Program-made: the position numbers and the translations under genes
Notes under the pieces: generated by a model
Told to the model about the DNA's origin: nothing
Database searches by the model: none
What the model saw: the letters and a program-made list of their open reading frames with translations, nothing else
Assembly (NCBI RefSeq): GCF_024171865.1
Contig: NZ_JAMTCN010000004.1
Coordinates: forward strand, 1 to 64,000
Direction of reading: 5' to 3'
DNA: 64,000 nt
Source of the DNA: Prauserella aidingensis
GTDB taxonomy: Bacteria; Actinomycetota; Actinomycetes; Mycobacteriales; Pseudonocardiaceae
Shown: positions 25,446 to 32,459 of the stretch, in pieces
How positions within the stretch are numbered: the stretch's first letter is position 1
Layout: every line of letters starts with the position of its first letter

Positions 25446-25691
25446 TCAGGGCCGGTCGAGTGCGCCGCTGCGCGCAGCCGTCAAAAGCACGTCCCACTCG
25501 GACGCCGTCATGCGCAGCATGCCGCCGCCGGGGTTCTTCGAATCCCGGACGGCCGTGCCGCCCGGCAGGAACGCCACCTCGACGCAATCGTTGCCGCCAC
25601 CGCTGTAACTGCTCTTGCGCCACGCGAGCTCTCCGGGGTGGACCCGGTTCGAACCACCCGGCGCGGCACGGTGGGACGGGGCGTTGGCCAT
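25446..25691 (-). CDS. DUF397 protein
   Basis: The 81-residue protein has the signature LAWRKSSYSGGGNDCVEVAFLPGGTAVRDSKNP and ends MLRMTASEWDVLLTAAR, the full DUF397 domain. Such proteins are found almost only in filamentous actinobacteria, next to XRE regulators of the WhiJ type, and are thought to act as small antagonists or partners of that regulator. Here the XRE gene is 22 bp upstream on the same strand. The ATG at 25691 is clear. Function in detail is unknown. Confidence 0.92.
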   Translation of the reverse strand: MANAPSHRAAPGGSNRVHPGELAWRKSSYSGGGNDCVEVAFLPGGTAVRDSKNPGGGMLRMTASEWDVLLTAARSGALDRP

Positions 25692-25713
25692 GTGTTCTCC
25701 TTGTCGATCCGGT

Positions 25714-26574
25714 TCAGTTGTCGTGCTTCTCGAACCGCCGCGCGGCGGCCTCGATCAGGTCGAGCGAATCATCCGGTTTGGCGGCCGCGGCGCGCAAATG
25801 ATCGAACATGAGCGCGTAGCGGTGAACTTCGGCGGCGTCCTCGAGATACAGCCCACCATTCGTACTGTCGACGTACACCACGTCCTGATCCGCCTGTTCC
25901 GGAAATCCGAGAATGAGAAACGGGCCCTCCATTCCCGGGTGGGCACCGCCGCCGAACGGGACGACCTGAATCGTCGCGTGCGGCAGCGCCGCGATGTCGA
26001 GCATGCGCCACAGCTGCTCCGCCATCACCTCCGGGCCGCCCACGGCGCGCTGCAGCACGGCCTCGTCCATCACGGCCCAGTACTCGGGCGGATGCGCGTC
26101 CTGCAGCAGCGCCTGCCGTTCCATCCGCGCCTCGACCCGGCGGTCGATCTCGCTCTCGGTGGCGTCGGGCCGCATCGCCCGGATCACAGCACGGGCGTAC
26201 CGGCGTGTCTGCAGCAGGCCGGGAACGAGCAGCGCCTGGTACGCCCGCAGTGACGAGGCATCCGCCTCGAGACCGACGAACGTGCCGGTGAAGACCTCGT
26301 TGTAGGCGTGCCACCAGCCTCGTTTCCGTGCCTCCCTGGCCAGCTGGACGAGCGCGTCGGCCTCCTCACCCGTGACGCCGTACACGCTCAGCATGTCCCG
26401 CGCGTCCCGCGGCGTCACACCGACGTTGCCGGTCTCGACCCGGCTCACCTTCGACGCCGAGCATTCCAACCGCTCGGCCACGTCGTCGATCGTCAGGTCC
26501 GCGGCCTCCCGCAGTCTGCGCAATTCCCCGGCCAGCCTGCGGCGGCGCACGGTCGGTCCCTGACCACGCGTCAT
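25714..26574 (-). CDS. XRE-family regulator with DUF5753 C-terminal domain
   Basis: The 286-residue regulator has an N-terminal helix-turn-helix (LRRLREAADLTIDDVAERLECSASKVSRVETGNVGVTPRDARDML). A DUF5753-type C-terminal domain follows: LRAYQALLVPGLLQT, YARAVIRAMRPDATESEID, AVMDEAVLQRAVGGPEVMAEQL, IQVVPFGGGAHPGMEGPF, and VVYVDSTNGGLYLED. GGAGG with 6-nt spacing selects the ATG at 26574 over a GTG immediately upstream. With the DUF397 gene it forms the WhiJ-like pair common in Streptomyces and Pseudonocardiaceae, connected with developmental or stress regulation. The ligand or partner is unknown. Confidence 0.9.
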   Translation of the reverse strand: MTRGQGPTVRRRRLAGELRRLREAADLTIDDVAERLECSASKVSRVETGNVGVTPRDARDMLSVYGVTGEEADALVQLAREARKRGWWHAYNEVFTGTFVGLEADASSLRAYQALLVPGLLQTRRYARAVIRAMRPDATESEIDRRVEARMERQALLQDAHPPEYWAVMDEAVLQRAVGGPEVMAEQLWRMLDIAALPHATIQVVPFGGGAHPGMEGPFLILGFPEQADQDVVYVDSTNGGLYLEDAAEVHRYALMFDHLRAAAAKPDDSLDLIEAAARRFEKHDN

Positions 26575-26735
26575 CACTCACCTCCACCTCGTCGCGCGCC
26601 CCATCTAACCACCGAGCGCGCGAAAAAGTAGGTGCCGGGGAATCACATCGGCGACGCAGGATCACGGCATTCGCAGAACTGCAAATTGCATTTCTGCGAA
26701 TGGCTCCGGGAACGGCGCGGTACGGGCACCGCCGC

Positions 26736-27638
26736 CTAGAGGACCCGGACCAGGCCCTCCTGGACGACGGTCGCGATGTGGCTGCCGTCGTGGGCGAAGA
26801 AGCGGCCCGTCGCCAGGCCCCGCGCGCCGGAGGCGGTGGGTGAGGTGCTGTCGTAGAGGAACCACTCGTCGGCGCGGAACGGCCGGTGGAACCACAACGC
26901 GTGGTCGAGGCTGGCCCCGAGCACCGTGTCGAACTCCCAGTACACGCCGTGCTCGGCGAGCACCGAGTCCAGCAACGTCAGATCCGAGGCGTAGGTCAGG
27001 ACGCACACGTGCAACAGCGGATCGTCCGGGAGCTCGCCGTCGGCCTTCATCCACACCCGGTTCCGGCTCTCCCAGCCGCCGGTCTCGCGGGTCACCCACG
27101 GCGGCTCGTTGACGTAGCGCATGTCCAACGGCCGCGGTCCCACCCGCGTGGCGAGCGTGTCGGCGTACGGCGCGATCCGGTCGGCCAGCGTCGGCAACGA
27201 CTCCGGATCGGGCACGTCCGGCATGTCGCCCGCGTGCTCCACGCCGTCCTCGGCCAGCTGGAACGACGCCGACAGCGCGAAGATCGCCTTGCCGTGCTGC
27301 ACCGCCGTGACCCGCCGCGTCGTGAACGACCGGCCGTCGCGGACACGGTCTACCTGGTACACGATCGGCACGGCCGGGTCGCCGCCCCGGATGAAGTAGG
27401 CGTGCAGCGAATGCACGTGACGATCCGGCGGCACCGTGCGGCCCGCGGCGACGAGCGCCTGCCCGGCGACCTGACCGCCGAACACGCGCGTCGGCGAGTT
27501 CGGCGGACTGACCCCGCGGAAGATGTTTTCCTCGATCTTCTCGAGGTCGAGGAGATTCACCAGCCGGTCCAGCACCGGCTGACCACCATCCGAGTCGTCG
27601 CCGGGGTCCGATGCCGCCGCACGCGCCAGTTCCGTCAT
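26736..27638 (-). CDS. tesB: Acyl-CoA thioesterase II
   Basis: The 300-residue double-hotdog thioesterase hydrolyses acyl-CoA to free acid and CoA. It has NIFRGVSPPNSPTRVFGGQVAGQALVAAGRTV, the LHAYFIRGGDP segment, and FTTRRVTAVQHGKAIFALSASFQ. In the second domain there are LTYASDLTLLDSVLAEHG, GASLDHALWFHRPFRADEWFLYDSTSPTASGARGLATGRFF; Asp in SLDHALWFH and the Ser-Thr/Gln set are the TesB active site. The ATG at 27638 starts MTELARA. The gene is 47 bp downstream of pyruvate kinase on the same strand. Confidence 0.93.
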   Translation of the reverse strand: MTELARAAASDPGDDSDGGQPVLDRLVNLLDLEKIEENIFRGVSPPNSPTRVFGGQVAGQALVAAGRTVPPDRHVHSLHAYFIRGGDPAVPIVYQVDRVRDGRSFTTRRVTAVQHGKAIFALSASFQLAEDGVEHAGDMPDVPDPESLPTLADRIAPYADTLATRVGPRPLDMRYVNEPPWVTRETGGWESRNRVWMKADGELPDDPLLHVCVLTYASDLTLLDSVLAEHGVYWEFDTVLGASLDHALWFHRPFRADEWFLYDSTSPTASGARGLATGRFFAHDGSHIATVVQEGLVRVL

Positions 27639-27685
27639 GACCCGATTCTGGCACCGCCGGAGGCGCCGCGGCGGGTCAGGCACCG

Positions 27686-29110
27686 TCAGGCGTGGTCGTC
27701 CTCACCGAGCCGGTGGACCCTGATCAGGTTGGTCGACCCGACGGTGCCCGGGGGCGAGCCCGCGACGATCACCACCAGGTCGCCCTGCTGGTACCGACCC
27801 GTCTCGATCATGGCGCGGTCGCACTGCTGGATCATCCGGTCGGTCGAGTCGGCCTTCGGCACGAGCTGGGTGTGGGTGCCCCACGTCAGCGCGAGCTGGC
27901 TGCGCACACTCTCCAACGGCGTGAACGCCAGCAGCGGCAACCGGGTGTGCAACCGAGCCAGCCTGCGCATCGTGTCGCCGGACTGCGTGAACGCCACCAG
28001 CGCCTTCGCGTTGAGCCGCTCGCCGATGTCGCGCGCCGCGTACGAGATGACGCCCCGCTTGGTGCGCGGCACGTGCGACAGCGGCGGCACCGCCGGCAGA
28101 TCCGACTCGACGGCCTCGACGATCCGCGACATCGTCTGCACCGTCTCGATCGGGTAGCGGCCCACGCTCGTCTCGCCCGACAGCATCACCGCGTCCGCGC
28201 CGTCGAGCACCGCGTTCGCGACGTCGGAGGCCTCGGCGCGGGTCGGCCGGGAGTTGCCGATCATGGAGTCGAGCATCTGCGTGGCGACGATGACCGGCTT
28301 GGCGTTCTCCCGCGCGATCTGAATGGCCCGCTTCTGCACCAGCGGAACCTGCTCGAGCGGCAGTTCGACGCCGAGGTCGCCGCGGGCGACCATCAGGCCG
28401 TCGAAGGCCAACACGACGGCTTCGAGGTTGTAGACGGCCTCGGGCTTCTCCAGCTTGGCGATCACCGGCACGCGGCCCTTGCCGACGCGGTCCATCACCT
28501 GGTGGACGACGTCGATGTCGGCGGGCGAGCGCACGAACGACAGCGCGACGAAGTCGACGCCGAGTTCCAGCGCGAATTCGAGGTCCTCGACGTCCTTGTC
28601 GGACAGCGCGGGCACCGACACGTCCATGCCCGGCAACGACACGCCCTTGTTGTTGCTGACCGTGCCGCCTTCGGTGACGGTGCATACCACGTCCGGCCCG
28701 TCGACCTCGTCGACCGTCAGCCCGACCTTGCCGTCGTCGACCAGCAGCCGGTCACCCTGCTTGGCGTCCTCGGCCAGCCCCTTGTACGTGGTGGACACGC
28801 GGTCGTGGGTGCCGACCACGTCCTCGACGGTGATGCGCACCGTGTCCCCGGTACGCCACTCGACGGGACCGCTGGCGAACGTGCCGAGCCGGATCTTCGG
28901 GCCCTGCAGGTCGGCGAGGATGCCGACGGCCCGGCCCGTCTCGGCCGCGGCGGCGCGGACGAGGTCGTACACCTGCCTGTGGTCGTCGTGGTCACCGTGG
29001 CTGAAGTTCATCCGGGCCACGTCCATGCCCGATTCGACGAGGTCGTGGACCTTCTCCTTCGTCGCCGTCGCGGGGCCCATGGTGCATACGATCTTCGCTC
29101 GTCGGCTCAC
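27686..29110 (-). CDS. pyk: Pyruvate kinase
   Basis: The 474-residue enzyme catalyses phosphoenolpyruvate + ADP to pyruvate + ATP, the last step of glycolysis. Signature elements are RRAKIVCTMGPAT, MDVARMNFSHGDHDDH, ILADLQGPKIRLG, SLPGMDVSVPALSDKD, VALSFVRSPADI, VIAKLEKPEAVYNL, MVARGDLGVELPLEQVPLVQKR, PVIVATQMLDSMI, and SDVANAVLDGADAVMLSGETSVGRYP. The Lys in IAKLEKPEA is the catalytic residue. The length is standard. The GTG at 29110 gives the normal N-terminus. It stands upstream of tesB. Confidence 0.97.
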   Translation of the reverse strand: MSRRAKIVCTMGPATATKEKVHDLVESGMDVARMNFSHGDHDDHRQVYDLVRAAAAETGRAVGILADLQGPKIRLGTFASGPVEWRTGDTVRITVEDVVGTHDRVSTTYKGLAEDAKQGDRLLVDDGKVGLTVDEVDGPDVVCTVTEGGTVSNNKGVSLPGMDVSVPALSDKDVEDLEFALELGVDFVALSFVRSPADIDVVHQVMDRVGKGRVPVIAKLEKPEAVYNLEAVVLAFDGLMVARGDLGVELPLEQVPLVQKRAIQIARENAKPVIVATQMLDSMIGNSRPTRAEASDVANAVLDGADAVMLSGETSVGRYPIETVQTMSRIVEAVESDLPAVPPLSHVPRTKRGVISYAARDIGERLNAKALVAFTQSGDTMRRLARLHTRLPLLAFTPLESVRSQLALTWGTHTQLVPKADSTDRMIQQCDRAMIETGRYQQGDLVVIVAGSPPGTVGSTNLIRVHRLGEDDHA

Positions 29111-29201
29111 ACCTGCACAGCGTAGACCGTCGGCGCCGTCTCGTCTTGACCGATCCGGTCTCCGCGTGCCGCGTCGCGTGGTGTACCCGCGGCGGCGCCG
29201 G

Positions 29202-29864
29202 TCAGCGCCGTGGCCGTTCGCTCACCCCGACGTGGTCGCGGGCCCACTCGTTCAGCGCCCGCACCTGCCGCCAGGCGCGGCGCACCCGGTCGAGGCATTC
29301 CGGTTCGTGCAGCGTGTCGTCGGGCTCCCACGTGTGGATCGCGTACAGCCTGCGGTGACGCAGCAGTTCCAGCCGGGGATGGTCGGCGGGCACGCCACGC
29401 GGGCGCGTCTTGAGCGTCTCCCCCGCGATCTCCCAGCCCTGGCCGCGCAGGTCGGCGAGGATGCGTTCGAGGGCGCGGCCGTGGACGTCGGTGTCGACGG
29501 CCTGCCGGAACCGGGCCAGCTGATCGGCGGCGAGGTGGAAACACCCTCCGCCCGCACGCAGCCCGGCGGGTCCCACCTCCACGTAGCACGCGCCGCCGCC
29601 ACGGCCGGCCTCGATCACCCCGCCGCAGTGGGCCTTGTAGGGCGTCTTGTCCTTGGCGAACCGCACGTCACGGTACGGGCGGAACACCTTCGGCTCGCCC
29701 AGGTCGGAGAACTCGTCGGCCAGTTCGGCCAGCAACGCCTCCATCGGACCGCGCACGTCGCGACGGTAGGTCTCGACGTTGGCGTTCCAGTACGGCTTCG
29801 AGTTGTCCGCCACCAGGCCGTCGTAGAAGTCGATCGCGTACTCGCCGAATCCCGTGAACCCCAC
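29202..29864 (-). CDS. DUF2461 family protein
   Basis: The 220-residue protein begins with FTGFGEYAIDFYDGLVADNSKPYWNANVETY and continues with VFRPYRDVRFAKDKTPYKAHCG and AGGGCFHLAADQLARFRQAV, the conserved segments of DUF2461 (TIGR02453). The family has no established biochemical role. The GTG at 29864 is chosen because the conserved region begins there; extending upstream would overlap the vapB promoter. It is divergent from vapBC. The first part is well conserved and the C-terminal part is basic and variable. Confidence 0.88.
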   Translation of the reverse strand: MGFTGFGEYAIDFYDGLVADNSKPYWNANVETYRRDVRGPMEALLAELADEFSDLGEPKVFRPYRDVRFAKDKTPYKAHCGGVIEAGRGGGACYVEVGPAGLRAGGGCFHLAADQLARFRQAVDTDVHGRALERILADLRGQGWEIAGETLKTRPRGVPADHPRLELLRHRRLYAIHTWEPDDTLHEPECLDRVRRAWRQVRALNEWARDHVGVSERPRR

Positions 29865-29939
29865 GGCGAGCCACGCTAACCGGCACGGCGGCGCACGGCT
29901 GACGGCGGTGCCGTCGAGGACCGACGCCACCCGTGACAA

Positions 29940-29955
29940 TGGTAATCTGGTGCCA
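29940..29955 (+). promoter_or_regulatory. Extended -10 promoter for vapBC, probably leaderless
   Basis: TGG-TAATCT (29940-29948) is an extended -10 element ending 6 nt before the vapB ATG at 29955, so transcription should begin at the start codon. No ribosome-binding site is present. ATGG and CCAT also flank the element, possibly an operator for the VapBC complex. Confidence 0.5.
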
Positions 29956-30200
29956 TGCAGACTGCCATCGACAGTGCCGGACGCATCGTCATTCCCAAGG
30001 CGTTACGTGACGCTCTCGGTATCGCGGCAGGCCAGCCCCTCGACATCACGGAGCGGGACGGCAGCCTCGAGATCACACCTGCACCGACACCCATGCAGCT
30101 GGTCGACGACGGCGACGGTGTCGTCGCCGTGGCCGATGCCGACATGCCCGCGCTCACGGCCGACGAGGTTCGCGCCGCACTGGAGCGCAACCGCCGATGA
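29955..30200 (+). CDS. vapB: AbrB/MazE-type antitoxin of a VapBC module
   Basis: The 81-residue protein has an N-terminal swapped-hairpin AbrB domain (MQTAIDSAGRIVIPKALRDALGI, then PLDITERDGSLEITP) that binds DNA. A flexible acidic C-terminal tail ending in LTADEVRAALERNRR follows, the part that usually masks the toxin. Its stop overlaps the vapC start as ATGA, typical of antitoxin-toxin coupling. A predicted promoter sits directly at the ATG. It should repress its own operon together with VapC. Confidence 0.88.
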   Translation: MQTAIDSAGRIVIPKALRDALGIAAGQPLDITERDGSLEITPAPTPMQLVDDGDGVVAVADADMPALTADEVRAALERNRR

Positions 30201-30619
30201 ACAGCACTGCCACGATGCACGCCGTCGATTCGAGCGTCGTGATCGCCGCGTTCGCCACCTGGCACGAGCACCATGAGGCCGCGCGCAAAGCACTGGCCGC
30301 ACGCCCACGCCTCATCGCGCACGCGGCCGTCGAGACGTACTCGGTGCTGACACGCCTGCCACCCCCTCATCGCGCCCAACCGTCGCTCGTGCACGCCTTC
30401 ATCACGCAACGGTTCACCGAACCGTTTCTGACGTTGTCGGAGACCGGCTACCAGGAGCTACTGGCAACGGTGGCGGCAGGACAGGTTCTCGGCGGCCCGG
30501 CCTACGACGCCCTGATCGCATTCACGGCAGCCGAACACGACGCCACACTGCTCAGTCTCGACCGTCGTGCGACCGCTACCTACGAAGCGACCGGCGCGGC
30601 GGCCGAGCTCCTGACCTGA
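30197..30619 (+). CDS. vapC: PIN-domain ribonuclease toxin VapC
   Basis: The 140-residue toxin has the PIN acidic residues in order: Asp in AVDSSVVIAAF, Glu in HAAVETYSVLTRL, and Asp in PAYDALIAFTAAEH with Asp in LLSLDRRATATYE. The family cleaves RNA, often tRNA or rRNA, using Mg2+/Mn2+. It is translationally coupled to vapB by ATGA overlap. The downstream neighbour, pfkA, is convergent. No strong terminator hairpin is visible between them. Confidence 0.9.
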   Translation: MNSTATMHAVDSSVVIAAFATWHEHHEAARKALAARPRLIAHAAVETYSVLTRLPPPHRAQPSLVHAFITQRFTEPFLTLSETGYQELLATVAAGQVLGGPAYDALIAFTAAEHDATLLSLDRRATATYEATGAAAELLT

Positions 30620-30661
30620 CCGGCCGCCGCGATACCCGGCCCGTGCGTGGCCGTCCCCCAC

Positions 30662-31687
30662 TCAGCCGAAGAGGACCGCCGCCTCGGCGTAGCGCTCGGG
30701 CGGCACCGTCTTCAGCGCGGCGGTCGCCTCGGCCAGGGGAACCCGGACGATGTCGGTGCCGCGCAGGGCCGTCATCGTGCCGAAGTCGCCGTCGGCGACC
30801 GCGTCCACGGCGTGCAGGCCGAACCGGGTGGCCAGCACGCGGTCGTAGGCGGTCGGCGTGCCGCCACGCTGGGTGTGACCGAGCACGACCGCACGGGACT
30901 CCTCGCCGGTGCGCCGGGCGAGCTCGTCGGCCAGCCACTGGCCCACACCGCCCAGCCGCACGTGCCCGAACGCGTCCTTCTCGCCGGTCTGCAGCATCTC
31001 ACCGCCGTCGTCGGGCTGCGCGCCCTCGGCCACGACCACGATCGGCGCGTGCTCGCGGTCGAACCGGGCCTGCACCCAACAGGCCACCCGCTCCACCGAG
31101 AACGGCTGCTCGGGCACGAGGATCACGCTCGCCCCGCCCGCGAGGCCGGAGTGGAGCGCGAGCCATCCGGCGTGCCTCCCCATCACCTCGACGACGAGGG
31201 CACGATGGTGGGATTCGGCCGTGGTGTGGAGCCGGTCGATCGCCTCGGTGGCGATGTGCACCGCGGTGTCGAAGCCGAACGTGTAGTCGGTGGCGCCGAG
31301 GTCGTTGTCGATCGTCTTCGGCACACCGACGACGTTCACGCCGTCCCGCCACAGTCGCTCCGCGACGCCGAGCGTGTCCTCGCCGCCGATGGCGACCAGC
31401 GCGTCGACGCCTTCCTCGGCCAGTACCTCCGCGACCCGTTCGGCCCCTCCGCCGTCGGCGTACGGGTTGGTGCGCGAGGTGCCGAGGATCGTGCCGCCGC
31501 GGGCGAGGATCGACTCGACGTCGCCGGGGCCGAGCGGGTGCAGCGACCCGGTGAGCGGGCCGCGCCAGCCGTCGCGGAACCCGACGACGTCCCAGCCGTG
31601 CTCACCGGTGCCCTTCAGCGTCACCGCGCGGATCACCGCGTTGAGCCCGGGACAGTCGCCGCCGCCGGTCAGGACCCCCACGCGCAT
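30662..31687 (-). CDS. pfkA: 6-phosphofructokinase, actinobacterial group
   Basis: The 341-residue enzyme phosphorylates fructose 6-phosphate at C1. It has MRVGVLTGGGDCPGLNAVIRA, GGTILGTSRTNP, VAIGGEDTLGVA, VGVPKTIDNDLGATDYTFGFDTAV, MGRHAGWLALHSGLAGGA, and LGHTQRGGTPTAYDRVLATRFG. The residues corresponding to E. coli 104 and 124 are Asp (GGEDT) and Lys (PKTIDND), the pair usually linked to pyrophosphate as phosphoryl donor. Amycolatopsis methanolica has a pyrophosphate-dependent enzyme of this group, but ATP-dependent Streptomyces enzymes are close relatives, so donor choice is open. The ATG at 31687 gives the normal N-terminus. Confidence 0.93.
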   Translation of the reverse strand: MRVGVLTGGGDCPGLNAVIRAVTLKGTGEHGWDVVGFRDGWRGPLTGSLHPLGPGDVESILARGGTILGTSRTNPYADGGGAERVAEVLAEEGVDALVAIGGEDTLGVAERLWRDGVNVVGVPKTIDNDLGATDYTFGFDTAVHIATEAIDRLHTTAESHHRALVVEVMGRHAGWLALHSGLAGGASVILVPEQPFSVERVACWVQARFDREHAPIVVVAEGAQPDDGGEMLQTGEKDAFGHVRLGGVGQWLADELARRTGEESRAVVLGHTQRGGTPTAYDRVLATRFGLHAVDAVADGDFGTMTALRGTDIVRVPLAEATAALKTVPPERYAEAAVLFG

Positions 31688-31823
31688 TCCGATCCACCCT
31701 TCGTGGCCGTGACATCACTCTGCGCACTCAGGATAGCCTCGCGTCACCGGTTCGGCGCAGCGCGACACCGCGACGTCCGACGCAGCGGTTAACGACGCCC
31801 GGTCCCGAGTCGATCTTTTCGGT

Positions 31824-32225
31824 ATGCCGGATTCCCCGTCGCCCGTCCGTCCACTCGACCCGACCGGCGGCCCCACTGAGCGTCCCGCGGCGGGCGGAGC
31901 CGCAACGGCAGGCGTGATGGTGCTGCTCACGCCGGTGCACGGGTTCGGACTCGTGCTCGCGCTGCTGAGCGCGGGATCGTCCGACGCGAGCGGGCAGGGC
32001 GGCCCGTTCCGCGCCTGCACCGCCGACTCCGTGTCCTGCACCGGACCGAACGTCCCGCTGATCGTCGCCGTCGCCCTCGCGATGCTCGCCTGCCTGGGCA
32101 TCGCCGTCCGGGCGGGAATGCGCACGGGGCGGCTGCCTCCGCGGTGGCGCCACCGCGGCATGCTGTCGTGTGCCGGTGTCGCCGCCGCCGTCGTGGTGGA
32201 CACGGTGGCCGTGCTCGTCCGATGA
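31824..32225 (+). CDS. Hypothetical membrane protein
   Basis: I do not recognise this protein. Its 133 residues predict three membrane segments: TAGVMVLLTPVHGFGLVLALL, VPLIVAVALAMLACLGIAV, and MLSCAGVAAAVVVDTVAVLV. Between the first two is a short loop with two cysteines (FRACTADSVSC) that could form a disulfide outside. The ATG at 31824 lacks a ribosome-binding site, but codon-position GC and composition look coding. It is on the plus strand upstream of the aroG leader, divergent from pfkA. Confidence is moderate because of the start and the lack of a family. Confidence 0.6.
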   Translation: MPDSPSPVRPLDPTGGPTERPAAGGAATAGVMVLLTPVHGFGLVLALLSAGSSDASGQGGPFRACTADSVSCTGPNVPLIVAVALAMLACLGIAVRAGMRTGRLPPRWRHRGMLSCAGVAAAVVVDTVAVLVR

Positions 32226-32301
32226 GGACCCACCGGGAGGGCCGCGGCGACCACTTCGACGTAGACATAGGTCACTGCACCGGTAAAGCTAGGTTAGCCT
32301 C

Positions 32302-32320
32302 TGCTACGGTCCAGGGCGTG
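32302..32320 (+). promoter_or_regulatory. Candidate extended -10 promoter of the aroG leader
   Basis: TGC-TACGGT (32302-32310) is an extended -10 type element whose expected start (about 32317-32318) coincides with the GTG of the leader peptide, implying a leaderless mRNA. The -35 side is weak. A rival -10 (TAGCCT, 32295-32300) lies just upstream. Confidence 0.4.
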
Positions 32321-32383
32321 CAGCGCTATTACTGGTTTACCTGGCCGGCCCGGAGTGGGCCGGTCGGCGTGAACCTGCGCTGA
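32318..32383 (+). CDS. Aromatic-rich leader peptide of the DAHP synthase gene
   Basis: The 21-residue reading frame VQRYYWFTWPARSGPVGVNLR has five aromatic residues in positions 4-9: Tyr-Tyr-Trp-Phe-Thr-Trp. Such a density upstream of an aromatic-pathway entry gene is the hallmark of a ribosome-mediated attenuator. It starts with GTG, has no good ribosome-binding site and is probably read from a leaderless transcript. The stop is 77 nt before aroG. Segment 32345-32351 inside the frame pairs perfectly with 32357-32363 (5-nt loop). A second hairpin (32397-32404 with 32413-32420) follows the stop. Charged-tRNA supply would decide which hairpin forms. Corynebacterium glutamicum is known to use an aroR leader upstream of its DAHP synthase gene, a useful precedent. 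Confidence 0.75.
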   Translation: MQRYYWFTWPARSGPVGVNLR

Positions 32384-32456
32384 CCACCATCCACTTCGAG
32401 CCGGACGTCAAGCCGGCTCGGTGACGCCCGGGGCGGCTTGCGGAAAGGAAGTCACC
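32345..32456 (+). promoter_or_regulatory. aroG attenuator region: hairpins 1:2, 3:4 and RBS stem
   Basis: Stem 1:2 is CCGGCCC (32345-32351) with GGGCCGG (32357-32363). Stem 3:4 is CGAGCCGG (32397-32404) with CCGGCTCG (32413-32420). Segment 2 can alternatively pair with 32413-32419 with one G-U pair. GGTGAC (32420-32425) pairs with GTCACC (32451-32456), placing the aroG ribosome-binding site (about 32444-32450) in the loop. No U-tract follows, so control may be translational or Rho-dependent. Confidence 0.55.
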
Positions 32457-32459
32457 CCG

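Noticed and set aside
25540-25660. tRNA-like T-loop strings (GGTTCGAACC, TTCGAATCCC) near 25540-25660
   Set aside because: They lie inside the DUF397 coding sequence and no acceptor or anticodon stem can be built.
32286-32304. Iron-box-like half site (TAGGTTAG) in the aroG promoter region
   Set aside because: Only one half matches the IdeR/DtxR consensus; the other half does not, and no iron gene is adjacent.
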